This document shows, in pieces, positions 35,924-44,630 of a DNA stretch of 64,000 nt. Origin of the DNA: Arthrobacter sp. 31Y (GTDB lineage: Bacteria > Actinomycetota > Actinomycetes > Actinomycetales > Micrococcaceae); NCBI RefSeq assembly GCF_000526335.1, contig NZ_JAFW01000001.1:1116001-1180000 (forward strand), written 5' to 3'. Under the pieces are notes generated by a model. That model had not been told where the DNA came from, ran no database searches, and saw only the letters and a program-made list of their open reading frames with translations. The translations under genes were made by a program, and so were the position numbers. Numbering within the stretch: position 1 is the stretch's first letter; each line of letters begins with the position of its first letter.

Positions 35924-37366
35924 ATGGCCATGTCCCTCGCTTCGCTCGTCGCTGTCCCCTCCCTGAAACTCCGCCAAGCCGGCCTTGCCGAAACAACGTG
36001 GAACCAGGACATCAGCTGGGTTGCCGTGACGGAACTGGAAGATCCGCAACGCTTCCTCAGCGGCGGAGAATTGGTCCTGACCACCGGGCTCCGCCTCAAG
36101 AGCGCTGCGGACCAGCGGCGTTTCGTCCGCCAGGCCCAGCGCGCCGGCGCAGTGGGGATCGGCTTCGGCATCGGCCTCACCCACGAGTCCGTTCCTGAAG
36201 CGCTCATCGCCGAAGCCAACCGCTGGGGCTTGCCGCTGGTGGAAGTGCCTTATGCGATCCCCTTCATCGCGATCGGCAAACTCGTGGCCGAGTCCCACTC
36301 CGCGGACCACTACTCCAATTTGGAGCGCCTCCTCGCCGGGCACCAGATCCTGGCGCGCTCACTCCTCACCGGCGGCGGCTTGAACGAGCTCCTCAAGCAA
36401 CTTGGCAGCATGCTCCGGACCGACGTGGTGCTCACCCAGTTCAGCGCACAGCTCTACAACAGCGTGGCGGGAAAACCGGCCCCGACGGCGGATGGCTGGG
36501 CTTCGTACCCGATTCCCACCGGCCGCAGGGACGCCTGCACGCTGTGGTTGCGGCAGCCTTTTGTGGACTCCGGGATTGTCAGTTACGCGCAGAACCTCAT
36601 CAGCGTGGAGCTCAACAACATGGTCAAGCAGCGGCAGTCCCAGCGGGCCATGGCAGGGCAGGTACTTGACGATGTCATTCACGGCACCCTGGATACCATT
36701 GAGGCAGCCCGCCGCCTGGCCGGCGTTGGCATCAACAGCACCCGTAAAAACGTGGTGCTCGTTGCAGAATCCACGGCCCACCACAAACAACTGATCAGCA
36801 TTTCGCTGCCCCAGGCGCTGGAAGCCGGCGTCAGCGCCGTCGTCGGGAAGGACCTGGTCACCGTCATCAGTGACGACGGCAGCTCGGCAACCGCTTTGGC
36901 CAAGAGCCTGAGCGATCACTTGCAGGAAGCCGGCATCCACGCCGTGATAGGCATCGGCGGCGCCTATACGAAACCGAACGGCCTGCGGTGGAGCTACTTT
37001 GAAGCGCGCGACGCCGTGGCACACGGCTTGCCGGTCAACGAGCCCGAGCGGCTGAGCCTGACCTCGTTGTTGCTCGCCAGCGAGGACGTCCCTCTGGCGG
37101 ACATGGCCAGCGAATCCCTCACCCCGCTGCGGAAGTTCGACGCCGCCCACGGTGCCGAACTGGTGGCCACACTGGAAAGCTACCTGAACCACAATGGCTC
37201 GGTGGCCGCCGTGGCCGAAGCGTTGACATTGCACCGCAATACGGTCAGGTACCGTCTGGCTCAGATCACCGAGCTGACGGGGTATGACCCCTCACAAACG
37301 CAGGACCGTGTGCAGCTTTGGTTGGCTTTGGCTGTCCAGCGTCTTGGTTCCCGCAACCCGCGCTAA
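35924..37366 (+). CDS. PucR family transcriptional regulator of the GABA genes
   Basis: A 480-residue regulator. The N-terminal PucR domain (SLKLRQAGLAETTWNQDISWVAVTELEDPQRFL) is followed by a GGDEF-like middle and a C-terminal helix-turn-helix (HNGSVAAVAEALTLHRNTVRYRLAQITELTG). It is transcribed away from the aldehyde dehydrogenase-gabT operon across 144 bases, the arrangement of GabR-like PucR activators of GABA use. ATG 35924 (or 35930) begins the domain; the upstream extension to 35843 is not needed. The inducer is unknown, perhaps GABA or succinate semialdehyde. Confidence 0.9.
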   Translation: MAMSLASLVAVPSLKLRQAGLAETTWNQDISWVAVTELEDPQRFLSGGELVLTTGLRLKSAADQRRFVRQAQRAGAVGIGFGIGLTHESVPEALIAEANRWGLPLVEVPYAIPFIAIGKLVAESHSADHYSNLERLLAGHQILARSLLTGGGLNELLKQLGSMLRTDVVLTQFSAQLYNSVAGKPAPTADGWASYPIPTGRRDACTLWLRQPFVDSGIVSYAQNLISVELNNMVKQRQSQRAMAGQVLDDVIHGTLDTIEAARRLAGVGINSTRKNVVLVAESTAHHKQLISISLPQALEAGVSAVVGKDLVTVISDDGSSATALAKSLSDHLQEAGIHAVIGIGGAYTKPNGLRWSYFEARDAVAHGLPVNEPERLSLTSLLLASEDVPLADMASESLTPLRKFDAAHGAELVATLESYLNHNGSVAAVAEALTLHRNTVRYRLAQITELTGYDPSQTQDRVQLWLALAVQRLGSRNPR

Positions 37367-37415
37367 CGCCCTTTCGCGAACCAGCGCGGAGAGGTTCACC
37401 ACAAAACTCTAGACA

Positions 37416-37434
37416 TTAGACGTCAAACGTCTAA
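37416..37434 (+). promoter_or_regulatory. GntR/FadR-type operator before the CynX-like gene
   Basis: Perfect inverted repeat TTAGACGT-CAA-ACGTCTAA, ten bases before the ATG at 37444. Its size and symmetry suit a GntR dimer, and a GntR gene is the second gene of this transcript, pointing to autoregulation. Confidence 0.7.
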
Positions 37435-37443
37435 CCTTTAGAT

Positions 37444-38730
37444 ATGGCCGCGACGACTCCTCTTACCCCCAGCACTGGAAACATCCCTACTGTGAGCAAC
37501 GCCCAGACTGCCCCCGCGGTCCGGGCGAACCCTGCGGTCCCCAAGACGCGCGTCGTCGCCGTCATCGGCATTATTGCCGTGGTGCTCATCGGCCTGAATC
37601 TGCGCGCGGGCATCACCAGCGCCGCCGCCCTGTTCCATGAGCTGCAGCAGGTCCTCGGTTACGGCGCTTTGGTAGCGTCCATCCTGCCGTCCATCCCGCT
37701 GCTGTGCTTCGCTGTTGCTGGCATGGGAACGTCCTGGCTGACCCGCCGAGTGGGGGTTGAGAAGGCCATCGCCATCGCTTTGGCACTGCTGGCCGGCGGT
37801 TTGCTGGTACGTGGCGTGCCCGTGACGGGCGCCCTCCTTGGAGGCACAGTCCTGGCCATGTCCGGCCTTGCCGTCTGCAACGTGGCCATGCCGTCCTTCA
37901 TCCGTGAGCACTACTCCGAGCGCACCTCCATGATGACCGGCCTCTACACGTTCACCATGTCCGGCGGCGCCACCTTCGCAGCAGTCGTCAGCGTTCCGTT
38001 GGCGCAGGAACTCGGCTCGCCCTCCATGGGTCTGGCCGCCTGGGGCCTGCTGGGTGTCGCAGCCCTCCTCGGCTTCCTGCCGATTGTTCTGCACACACAC
38101 CGGAACGCCACGAAGACGGATCGCCCGCGGGTCTCCATGTGGCCCTTGCTGCGCACCCGCTTGGGCATCCTGATCACCGCGATCTTCACCTTCCAGGCTT
38201 TCCTGGCCTATGCCGTGATGAGCTGGTTCGCCTACATCCTGACCTCCCAGGGCCTCAGCGCCTCCGAAAGCGGCCTGCAGTTCGGCGTGATGCAGCTGGT
38301 CTCCGTTGCCGCCGGCATGATCCTGCTGGCCTTCGGTTCCCGGCCCGGTATGCTGCGACCCGCGCTCTATCTCGCCAGCAGCTCCACCCTGGTGGCCATC
38401 GCCGCCATGGTCTGGCTGCCGACGTCGTTGGCGGTTGTACCGGCTGTGCTCTTCGGATTCGGTTTGGGCATCTTCCCGCTGGTTTTGGTGATCATCAGCC
38501 GCAGTGGACGCTCGACGGCGGAAACCACCGCACTCTCCACCATCGCCCAATCGCTGGGATACTTGATTGCGGCAATTGGTCCCTTTGGCATGGGCCTGCT
38601 CCACAGCGCCACCGGCGGTTGGGTGCTGCCGTTGAGCCTGCTGTCCATCGTGGCCGTGGCCCTCATGGTTACCTGCCACCTGTTGACGAGCAAGCGCACT
38701 GCCACCAAGACCGGACCGAGGACAGCATGA
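37444..38730 (+). CDS. MFS transporter, CynX/NimT family
   Basis: A 428-residue membrane protein with about 12 helices. After a polar tail of some 35 residues, VVLIGLNLRAGITSAAALFHEL is the characteristic first helix and loop of the CynX/NimT (cyanate/nitroimidazole) group. SGLAVCNVAMPSFIREHYSERTSMMTGLYT is also group-typical. Substrate is unknown. No good ribosome site precedes ATG 37444; with the operator only ten bases away the mRNA may be leaderless. It overlaps the GntR gene by four bases (ATGA). Confidence 0.88.
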   Translation: MAATTPLTPSTGNIPTVSNAQTAPAVRANPAVPKTRVVAVIGIIAVVLIGLNLRAGITSAAALFHELQQVLGYGALVASILPSIPLLCFAVAGMGTSWLTRRVGVEKAIAIALALLAGGLLVRGVPVTGALLGGTVLAMSGLAVCNVAMPSFIREHYSERTSMMTGLYTFTMSGGATFAAVVSVPLAQELGSPSMGLAAWGLLGVAALLGFLPIVLHTHRNATKTDRPRVSMWPLLRTRLGILITAIFTFQAFLAYAVMSWFAYILTSQGLSASESGLQFGVMQLVSVAAGMILLAFGSRPGMLRPALYLASSSTLVAIAAMVWLPTSLAVVPAVLFGFGLGIFPLVLVIISRSGRSTAETTALSTIAQSLGYLIAAIGPFGMGLLHSATGGWVLPLSLLSIVAVALMVTCHLLTSKRTATKTGPRTA

Positions 38731-39407
38731 CCCTGACCCCTTCGCATCGCCCGGCCCTTGCCGAGGAGATCACCGCCAAGCTGCGGGACATGATCAAGTC
38801 CGGCGAGTGGCCGCTTCACGAGCGGATTCCTGCCGAGCCCGAGCTCATGTCCACCCTAGGTGTTTCGCGGGGAACCCTGCGCGAGGCCATCAAGGCGCTG
38901 GCACACTCGGGCATGTTGGAGGTCCGCCGGGGAGATGGCACGTATGTGCGGGCCAACAGTGAAATGTCCGGTGCGGCCCAGCGGATGTACCTGGAGCACA
39001 CACAGGAACACATTGTGGAGGTCCGACTCGGCTTGGATACCCAGGCTGCCCGGTTGGCAACGAAGCACGCCACCACAGAGGATTTGGCCGAAATGCGCCG
39101 CCTCCTGGCGCTCCGCCACGATGCCTGGCAGGCCGAGGACTACCCCACGTGGGCCAGCGCTGACTGGGAATTCCACGAGCGCGTTGCCTTGGCCTCAGGT
39201 AATCCCCTGCTGCACCAGCTGTACGTTTCGTTCGGCGGAGTGTTCCATAACGATCTCCTTCGGCAGCAACGCAAAGGCGGTTTCAACGGCATCCCCCGCG
39301 AAGGCCACGATGAACTTGTTGATGCTTTGGAAGCACACGATCCCGATGCCGCTGTCCGCAGTGTCTACCGGAACCTTGATTACTGCTCGGATCAGGCGCC
39401 GCGGTAA
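38727..39407 (+). CDS. GntR family regulator, FadR subfamily
   Basis: A 226-residue repressor. The winged helix-turn-helix spans about residues 9-75 (ALAEEITAKLRDMIKSGEW, AEPELMSTLGVSRGTLREAIK, VRRGDGTYV), and the all-helical FCD domain follows with metal-binding-type residues (DWEFHERVALASGN, GHDELVDALEAHD). It is coupled to the CynX-like transporter by an ATGA overlap and probably represses it through the operator at 37416-37434. The effector, likely an organic acid, is unknown. Confidence 0.92.
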   Translation: MTLTPSHRPALAEEITAKLRDMIKSGEWPLHERIPAEPELMSTLGVSRGTLREAIKALAHSGMLEVRRGDGTYVRANSEMSGAAQRMYLEHTQEHIVEVRLGLDTQAARLATKHATTEDLAEMRRLLALRHDAWQAEDYPTWASADWEFHERVALASGNPLLHQLYVSFGGVFHNDLLRQQRKGGFNGIPREGHDELVDALEAHDPDAAVRSVYRNLDYCSDQAPR

Positions 39408-39428
39408 CTCATCGCTTGTCGTGGCGGG

Positions 39429-39470
39429 CCCGCATATCCGTTGTTGCCCAACCACGGGAAAGCGGGTTCG
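39429..39470. repeat. Imperfect hairpin between convergent genes (family C, copy 2)
   Basis: Shares TCCGTTGTTG and AAAGCGGGTTCGC-type segments with the perfect hairpin at 5570-5613, but its left arm has diverged, leaving CCCGC/GCGGG as the main stem. It sits between the GntR gene and the MBL-rhodanese gene, close to both stop codons. Confidence 0.6.
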
Positions 39471-39477
39471 CAACGTC

Positions 39478-40842
39478 TTATAGCATCGTCTCGATCCCGG
39501 CCCCCGCTGCGTCCTTGAATCTGGCGTTGATCAGCAGCACTTCGCGTCCGGCCCGGTCCAGCAGACTGGCCGCGACACTCGCCCTGTATCCCGTGGCACA
39601 GTGCACCCACATCCTTGCGTCCGGCAAGTCCGCGATCTTGCCGGGAAGCTCGTAGACGGGGATGTTGAGGGCGCCCGTGATGTGCGATGCCTCGAACTCC
39701 TCCGGGCGACGAACATCCAACACCACGTCCTCCGGCCTCCTGTCCCTCAGCAAGAAGCTCCAGTCCCCGTGCGGGTAGCTAGCCTGCGGAGACTCCGGTG
39801 CCAACTCACCAGGCTGAGGCCCGACGGCGGCATCCGGACTGTCGATGCCGATTCTCGCCAGGTCGCGGATCGCCTTTTCCACCTCCTCCATGGGCCCCAA
39901 TAGCGTGAGTGATTGATTCCAGGGGATCACCCAGCCCAGGTAGCTCGTGAAGTTTTCGCCCTTCCCGTATTCGAAGCTCACGCTGCCCTTGAGGTGGCTG
40001 TCCGCGAAAGCCACCCGATGCCGGAGGTCCACCACCCACTCCCCTGACTCCAGACGCCGGGTCAGCTCTTGAGCATCCACCGAGTCCTGGACTGCCAGGT
40101 CTGCAGGGCCCACCCCGGCCGCATTGAGCGGACTCATGTGGGCGTAGTAGGCGGGATAAGCGGTGATGTTCCCCAACAGCTCTGAAACGAAGTGGTTCTC
40201 GTCGGGATCCGTCAGGGCATGGTTGGACTCGGACTGCTCACCAATGGTGGACGATTCCTGGTGGCTTGCGGGGCCGATCGAACAAAAGGATCCAAAGCCG
40301 TGGGTCGGGTAGAGCGCAGCTTCCGGAGGCGCCGAGCCCACCAGGCGCCGGACCGAGGAGTACTGGTCGTGGGCCAACGCAGCGGTGTCGTGAGGTGAGA
40401 CGAGGTCCGTCCGGCCCACCGAACCGTAGAGCAAGCTGCCGCCCGAAAACACGGCCTCAGGGCCGCCGTCGTGCGTGTCATCCCGCACCACATACGAAAG
40501 GTGCGTGTGCGTGTGGCCCGGCGTGGCCACCACGGTGACCACAAGGCGGCCGACGCGAAGAACTTGGCCGTCGGAAACGGGGACGCGGGTGAAAGAGACC
40601 TCATCGGAGGCGTTCACCCAATACTCAGCGCCATGCTTCTCGGTCAGCACCAAGCCGCCCGTGACGTAGTCGTTGTGCAGATGAGTTTCGGCCACATGGG
40701 TGATCCGGACGCCAGCCTCCAGAGCCGCAGCTTCCACCCGGTCGATGTCCCGCTGAGGGTCGATCACCAAGGCCACGGAGTGGTCGTGCACCAGGTAACT
40801 GCGATCGCCCAGCTGCGGAGTTTCGATGATCACGACGTCCAT
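39478..40842 (-). CDS. MBL-fold hydrolase fused to rhodanese domains (persulfide dioxygenase-like)
   Basis: A 454-residue cytoplasmic fusion. Residues about 1-240 are a metallo-beta-lactamase fold with ETHLHNDYVTGG and TPGHTHTHLSYV metal motifs; the HNDY form is usual in the persulfide dioxygenase-rhodanese group. Two rhodanese-like domains follow. The first (VVDLRHRVAFADSHL) lacks an active Cys; the second has it in WVHCATGYRAS near residue 420. Such proteins oxidise glutathione- or low-molecular-thiol persulfides and move sulfane sulfur. ATG 40842 is preferred to GTG 40848. The sulfide-detoxification role is inferred from family. Confidence 0.88.
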   Translation of the reverse strand: MDVVIIETPQLGDRSYLVHDHSVALVIDPQRDIDRVEAAALEAGVRITHVAETHLHNDYVTGGLVLTEKHGAEYWVNASDEVSFTRVPVSDGQVLRVGRLVVTVVATPGHTHTHLSYVVRDDTHDGGPEAVFSGGSLLYGSVGRTDLVSPHDTAALAHDQYSSVRRLVGSAPPEAALYPTHGFGSFCSIGPASHQESSTIGEQSESNHALTDPDENHFVSELLGNITAYPAYYAHMSPLNAAGVGPADLAVQDSVDAQELTRRLESGEWVVDLRHRVAFADSHLKGSVSFEYGKGENFTSYLGWVIPWNQSLTLLGPMEEVEKAIRDLARIGIDSPDAAVGPQPGELAPESPQASYPHGDWSFLLRDRRPEDVVLDVRRPEEFEASHITGALNIPVYELPGKIADLPDARMWVHCATGYRASVAASLLDRAGREVLLINARFKDAAGAGIETML

Positions 40843-40856
40843 GACCACAGACTAAA

Positions 40857-40921
40857 GCAACGCGGGGTCACTTATGCACCCTCCGGGCGGCCGGAAAGGT
40901 GCGTAAGTGACCCCGCGTTGC
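40857..40921. repeat. Long intergenic palindrome (family B, copy 2)
   Basis: A 65-base element with 24-base arms differing at one position and starting GCAACGCGGGGTCACTTATG, like copy 1 at 20681. The centre (about 17 bases) is unrelated to that of copy 1. It begins upstream of the MBL-rhodanese gene and ends two bases before the fprA2 stop codon. Confidence 0.85.
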
Positions 40922-40923
40922 TG

Positions 40924-42390
40924 CTAGACCTGTGCGGTTACACCGTCGCGGGAGATGTTGACCATGTCCTCGCGGGGAACAACCTTGATGCGCTCACGCT
41001 TGACCTCAACACCGTGGGAGGTGCCGGCCTCGGTTGCGGCAGCACCGAGTGCGAGTTCGTGGGCGTCCAGCGCCAGCCAACCTTCCCAGCTGGTGAACTT
41101 CACGCCACGGGCGTCCAGGAGATCTACCACGGCGTCGGCCGCAGGAACCTCGGCAAGCGGCAGGTTCGCACGGTCTTCCAGGAGGTACGTGACGGTTTCC
41201 AAAGCGTCGCCCTTGGTGTGGCCGATGAGGCCAACAGGCCCACGCTTGATCCAGCCGGTGGCGTAGAGGCCGGGAACGTGCTGGCCGTCGGCGTCAAGGA
41301 CGCGGCCGCCGTCGTTGGTGACGACGCCCTTCTTGTGGTCGAACTCAACGTCTGGCAGGGCCGAACCGAAGTAACCGATGGCGCGGTACACGGCCTGGAC
41401 CGGGTAGTCGATGAACTCGCCGGTGCCGCGGGCGTTGCCCGTGCCGTCCAGTTCGGTGCGCTCGAACTTGATGCCTGCAACCTTGCCGGGTGTCTCCGCG
41501 GAGTCAACGATCTCCACCGGGCTGTGCAGGAAGTGCAGGTGCAGGCGGCGTGAAGCCTTGAGCTCGGAAAGGTCCTCGGGCTGCTCGGCGATCCAGTTGG
41601 TGAGGGTGCCAACCATGGTCTTGATCTGGTTGTTCGTCTGAACCTGGCGATCAGACTCTTCGTCGAATTCGAAGTCCTCGGCGTAGAGGATGATGTCAAC
41701 GTCCTTGGAGTGCGAGAGTTCGCGGAGCTCCAGCGGGGTGAACTTCACCTGTGCCGGGCCACGGCGGCCGAAGACGTGCACGTCCGTGACGGGTGAGGCC
41801 TTCAGGCCGGCGTACACGTTGTCCGGGATCTCGGTGACCAGCAGGTCATCGGCGTGCTTGGACAGGACGCGGGCCACGTCCAAGGCCACGTTGCCGTTGC
41901 CGAGGACGGCGATCTCGGTGGCTTCCAGCGGCCATTCACGGGAAACGTCCGGGTGGCCGTCGAACCAGGAAACGAAGTCGGCGCCGCCGAAGGAACCCTC
42001 AAGCTCGATGCCCGGGATGTTCAGGTCCGCATCCTTGATGGCGCCGGTGGCGAAAATGATGGCGTCGTAGTGCTTGCGGAGGTCCTCGATGGAGATGTCC
42101 GTGCCGTAGTCCACGTTGCCGAAGAAGCGAATATCGCCGCGGTCCAGCACCTTGTGAAGGGCGTTGACGATGCCCTTGATGCGGGGGTGGTCCGGTGCCA
42201 CACCGTAGCGGATGAGGCCATACGGTGCCGGGTAGCGGTCAAAGAGGTCGATGCTGACGGTGAGTTCGCCGCTCTTGACGGCCTCGCTCTTGGTCAGGAT
42301 GTCCGCTGCGTACACGCCGGCCGGGCCGGAGCCGATGACGGCGACGCGAAGCGGACGGTCCGCAGAACCTACGGGGGTGCTAATTGACAC
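40924..42390 (-). CDS. fprA: NADPH-ferredoxin reductase FprA, copy 2
   Basis: A 488-residue adrenodoxin-reductase-type flavoenzyme, closely similar along its length to the protein encoded at 18049-19497. FAD motif VAVIGSGPAGVYAADIL, NADP motif IAVLGNGNVALDVARVL and the C-terminal GLYATGWIKRGPVGLIGH are intact. It lies 20 bases downstream of cysG on the same strand, so the pair is likely an operon. FprA may supply electrons, via ferredoxin, to the siroheme sulfite reductase encoded 14 kb away; that link is inference. Confidence 0.94.
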   Translation of the reverse strand: MSISTPVGSADRPLRVAVIGSGPAGVYAADILTKSEAVKSGELTVSIDLFDRYPAPYGLIRYGVAPDHPRIKGIVNALHKVLDRGDIRFFGNVDYGTDISIEDLRKHYDAIIFATGAIKDADLNIPGIELEGSFGGADFVSWFDGHPDVSREWPLEATEIAVLGNGNVALDVARVLSKHADDLLVTEIPDNVYAGLKASPVTDVHVFGRRGPAQVKFTPLELRELSHSKDVDIILYAEDFEFDEESDRQVQTNNQIKTMVGTLTNWIAEQPEDLSELKASRRLHLHFLHSPVEIVDSAETPGKVAGIKFERTELDGTGNARGTGEFIDYPVQAVYRAIGYFGSALPDVEFDHKKGVVTNDGGRVLDADGQHVPGLYATGWIKRGPVGLIGHTKGDALETVTYLLEDRANLPLAEVPAADAVVDLLDARGVKFTSWEGWLALDAHELALGAAATEAGTSHGVEVKRERIKVVPREDMVNISRDGVTAQV

Positions 42391-42410
42391 GGCTGTGTTC
42401 CTTCTTCTTC

Positions 42411-43688
42411 TCAGTTACTGCGGACGCGGGGACGATTAGGGGTAATAGTGCTGTAATCAGCGGTCTTGAAGTGCTGCGGTGCAAAGGGGCTGACGCGGAC
42501 CACATCCCCGATCACGATGACCGCCGGGTTGGCCACGCCGACGGCTTCCGCCTGGTCCGCGATGGTACCCAGAGTGCCGATGGTGACGCGCTGATCCGGC
42601 AAATACCCGTTCTCTACGATACCTACTGGCGTGTCCAAAGGCAGACCCGAGCCTGCCAGCGCAGCCGCGGAATCGCGCAATTGCGCTACTCCCATGAGCA
42701 ACACCACAGTATGGTCGGGGCGCGCGGGGACCTCGGACAGCTCTTCATGGCCGGTCACTACACTGAAGCCCTTGGCCAGGCCGCGGTGTGTCACGGGAAT
42801 ACCGGCAGCGGCCGGAACCGAGATTGCCGATGTCACTCCCGACACCACTTCAACCTCGACGCCGTTCTGCCGGCAGAATTCTGCTTCCTCGCCTCCGCGA
42901 CCCAGGACATAGGGGTCGCCGCCTTTGAGGCGGACCACGCGGTTGCCCTTCAGGGCTTCGTCCACCAGGATGCGGTTGATCTCCAGCTGCGGCACCGGGT
43001 GGTGGCCGGGCGTCTTGCCGACTTCGATCACGCGGACGTCCGGGGCAAGTTCCTTGAGCAGCTCACGGGGGCCGAGGCGGTCTGCAACCACGACGTCGGC
43101 CTGGCCCAGCAGGCGCCGGCCGCGGACGGTGATGAGTCCCGAGTCGCCCGGACCGCCACCCACGAGTGCCACGGAACCCGCCGGCGTGTTGCCGTCCACG
43201 TCCGGCTTGCGGTGCCTGCGGAGCGGAAGATCGCCTGTTTCCAGTGCTGTGGCAACAGCGTTGCGGAGGGCCATGGCACGGCGAGGGTCTCCCCCGGCGT
43301 TGATGGCAATTTTGACGTCGTCCACTACTGCCACGGCGGGTGTCCAGGCGGCCGATGCTTCGTGGTCCGAGGCGTTGACGCACCAGATGCGCTGCGCTTC
43401 GGCGTCGGCTGCCACCTGGGTGTCCACAGCGGCTGTGCCGGTGGCGGTCTGAACGAACCAGACACCGTCGAGGTCTGAGGTGCGGTACTCGCGCTGCTCC
43501 CAGGTGAGGAGGCCGGACGAGGCCTGGCCGCGAAGTGATTCGGTGGCAAGCGGAGCGACCACGGTGACTTTCGCACCGGCGTCGAGCAGCCCTTTGGCGC
43601 GGCGTTGCGCGACGGGTCCGCCGCCCACAACCAGCACCGGGCGGCCGAGCAGCCGCAGCGCGGTGGGGTAAATGTCCTGTATTGCCAT
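42411..43688 (-). CDS. cysG: Siroheme synthase CysG (dehydrogenase/ferrochelatase plus uroporphyrinogen-III methyltransferase)
   Basis: A 425-residue fusion. The N-terminal domain (about 1-165) binds NAD at VLVVGGGPVAQRRAKGLL and matches precorrin-2 dehydrogenase. The C-terminal SUMT domain has VALVGGGPGDSGLITVRG, RLKGGDPYVLGRGGEE and PVTHRGLAKGFSVVTGH. It makes siroheme for sulfite reductase. A separate sirohydrochlorin chelatase (62759-63460) may perform the iron step. ATG 43688 is chosen because the further in-frame start at 43766 adds only non-family sequence. Probable operon with fprA2. Confidence 0.93.
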   Translation of the reverse strand: MAIQDIYPTALRLLGRPVLVVGGGPVAQRRAKGLLDAGAKVTVVAPLATESLRGQASSGLLTWEQREYRTSDLDGVWFVQTATGTAAVDTQVAADAEAQRIWCVNASDHEASAAWTPAVAVVDDVKIAINAGGDPRRAMALRNAVATALETGDLPLRRHRKPDVDGNTPAGSVALVGGGPGDSGLITVRGRRLLGQADVVVADRLGPRELLKELAPDVRVIEVGKTPGHHPVPQLEINRILVDEALKGNRVVRLKGGDPYVLGRGGEEAEFCRQNGVEVEVVSGVTSAISVPAAAGIPVTHRGLAKGFSVVTGHEELSEVPARPDHTVVLLMGVAQLRDSAAALAGSGLPLDTPVGIVENGYLPDQRVTIGTLGTIADQAEAVGVANPAVIVIGDVVRVSPFAPQHFKTADYSTITPNRPRVRSN

Positions 43689-43811
43689 GAAAAAACTGTA
43701 GGGCGGCCCCGTAACATGCATCAAAGGCACGGAAACACCCGGTAACGCTGGGTAATCCAACGTCACAAACGCTGGCGGCTATTGCCAGGGTTTGGCCTTA
43801 TTTTGCGCGGA

Positions 43812-44615
43812 TCAATGCGGGGAAACCCGGTCCTTGAGCGTCAGGTAGTGGGCCCGCTGTTCCTTCCCCAAATGCTCAATCGCGTAACGAAGCGCCGTCC
43901 GCGGCATGGTGGCGGCGTGTTCGTCCAGGAAAGCCAGAAGCCGTTCGCGGCTGCTGCGACCGGCGTCACGGACCCAGCCACCCACGGCCTTGTGGATGAG
44001 GTCCTCGTCGTCGTTCAGCAGGATCTCCGCAATGGCAAAGGTGTCATCCAATTGGCCCTCACGGATGAACGCGGACGTCGCCACGATGGCCGTCCGGCGC
44101 TCCCACATGTTCTCCGAGTGGGCCAGCTGGTAGAGCGGGTCCCGTGGTTTATCCATGAGCCAACCACCAACCACATTCCCCGCACCGAGGTCCACCAGGT
44201 CCCAGTTGTTGATGCAGTCATGCCTGCGCAGATACAGCTCGTAAAGCTCCCGACGCCGCTCTTCCGTGGTCTTCTTTTTCTGTGTTTGCAAGGCCATGAT
44301 CTTCACTGCCCCGGCCCGCGCCTCATGGATCTCTTCATCCAGCAGCTTCTCGATCTCCTCCAAAGGCATGGCCGCGAACTCCTTGCCCAGCGTGAAAACC
44401 TCGCCCATACGGACGCCCATGAAGAAATCGCCCTCGGCATAGTCACCCTTGCCCGATTTGAAGTACCGCTGGTACTTGGCCTGCTCAACGTCCGACTGCC
44501 GTGTTCGGAGCCGCGCAAGAAATTCGACGGCGGTGGGCTGGGTTCCCGGCGTCAGTGCGGCAGGCTTTGCGACCGTGGGTGTCGTAGGTGCTTTCTTTCC
44601 GGCCTTGGGGGTCAT
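43812..44615 (-). CDS. AlkD-like DNA alkylation repair protein
   Basis: A 267-residue protein of the AlkD/ALK HEAT-repeat DNA glycosylase family. Family segments are KYFKSGKGDYAEGD-like (QRYFKSGKGDYAEGDFFMGVRM), INNWDLVDLGAGNVVGGWL and LLNDDEDLIHKAVGGWVRDAGR, the last two carrying the Trp and Asp residues used for lesion handling. The first 30 residues are a Lys/Pro/Thr-rich tail. It would remove alkylated purines from DNA. It follows glutaminase by 15 bases on the same strand. Confidence 0.9.
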   Translation of the reverse strand: MTPKAGKKAPTTPTVAKPAALTPGTQPTAVEFLARLRTRQSDVEQAKYQRYFKSGKGDYAEGDFFMGVRMGEVFTLGKEFAAMPLEEIEKLLDEEIHEARAGAVKIMALQTQKKKTTEERRRELYELYLRRHDCINNWDLVDLGAGNVVGGWLMDKPRDPLYQLAHSENMWERRTAIVATSAFIREGQLDDTFAIAEILLNDDEDLIHKAVGGWVRDAGRSSRERLLAFLDEHAATMPRTALRYAIEHLGKEQRAHYLTLKDRVSPH

Positions 44616-44630
44616 GTCTCCATCATGCGC

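Noticed and set aside
35780..36343. In-frame extension of the aldehyde dehydrogenase
   Set aside because: Antisense to the PucR gene and not part of the aldehyde dehydrogenase fold.
38139..38726. Long N-terminal extension in frame with the GntR gene
   Set aside because: It overlaps the CynX-like transporter in another frame; the GntR family domain starts at the ATG 38727 coupled to the transporter stop.
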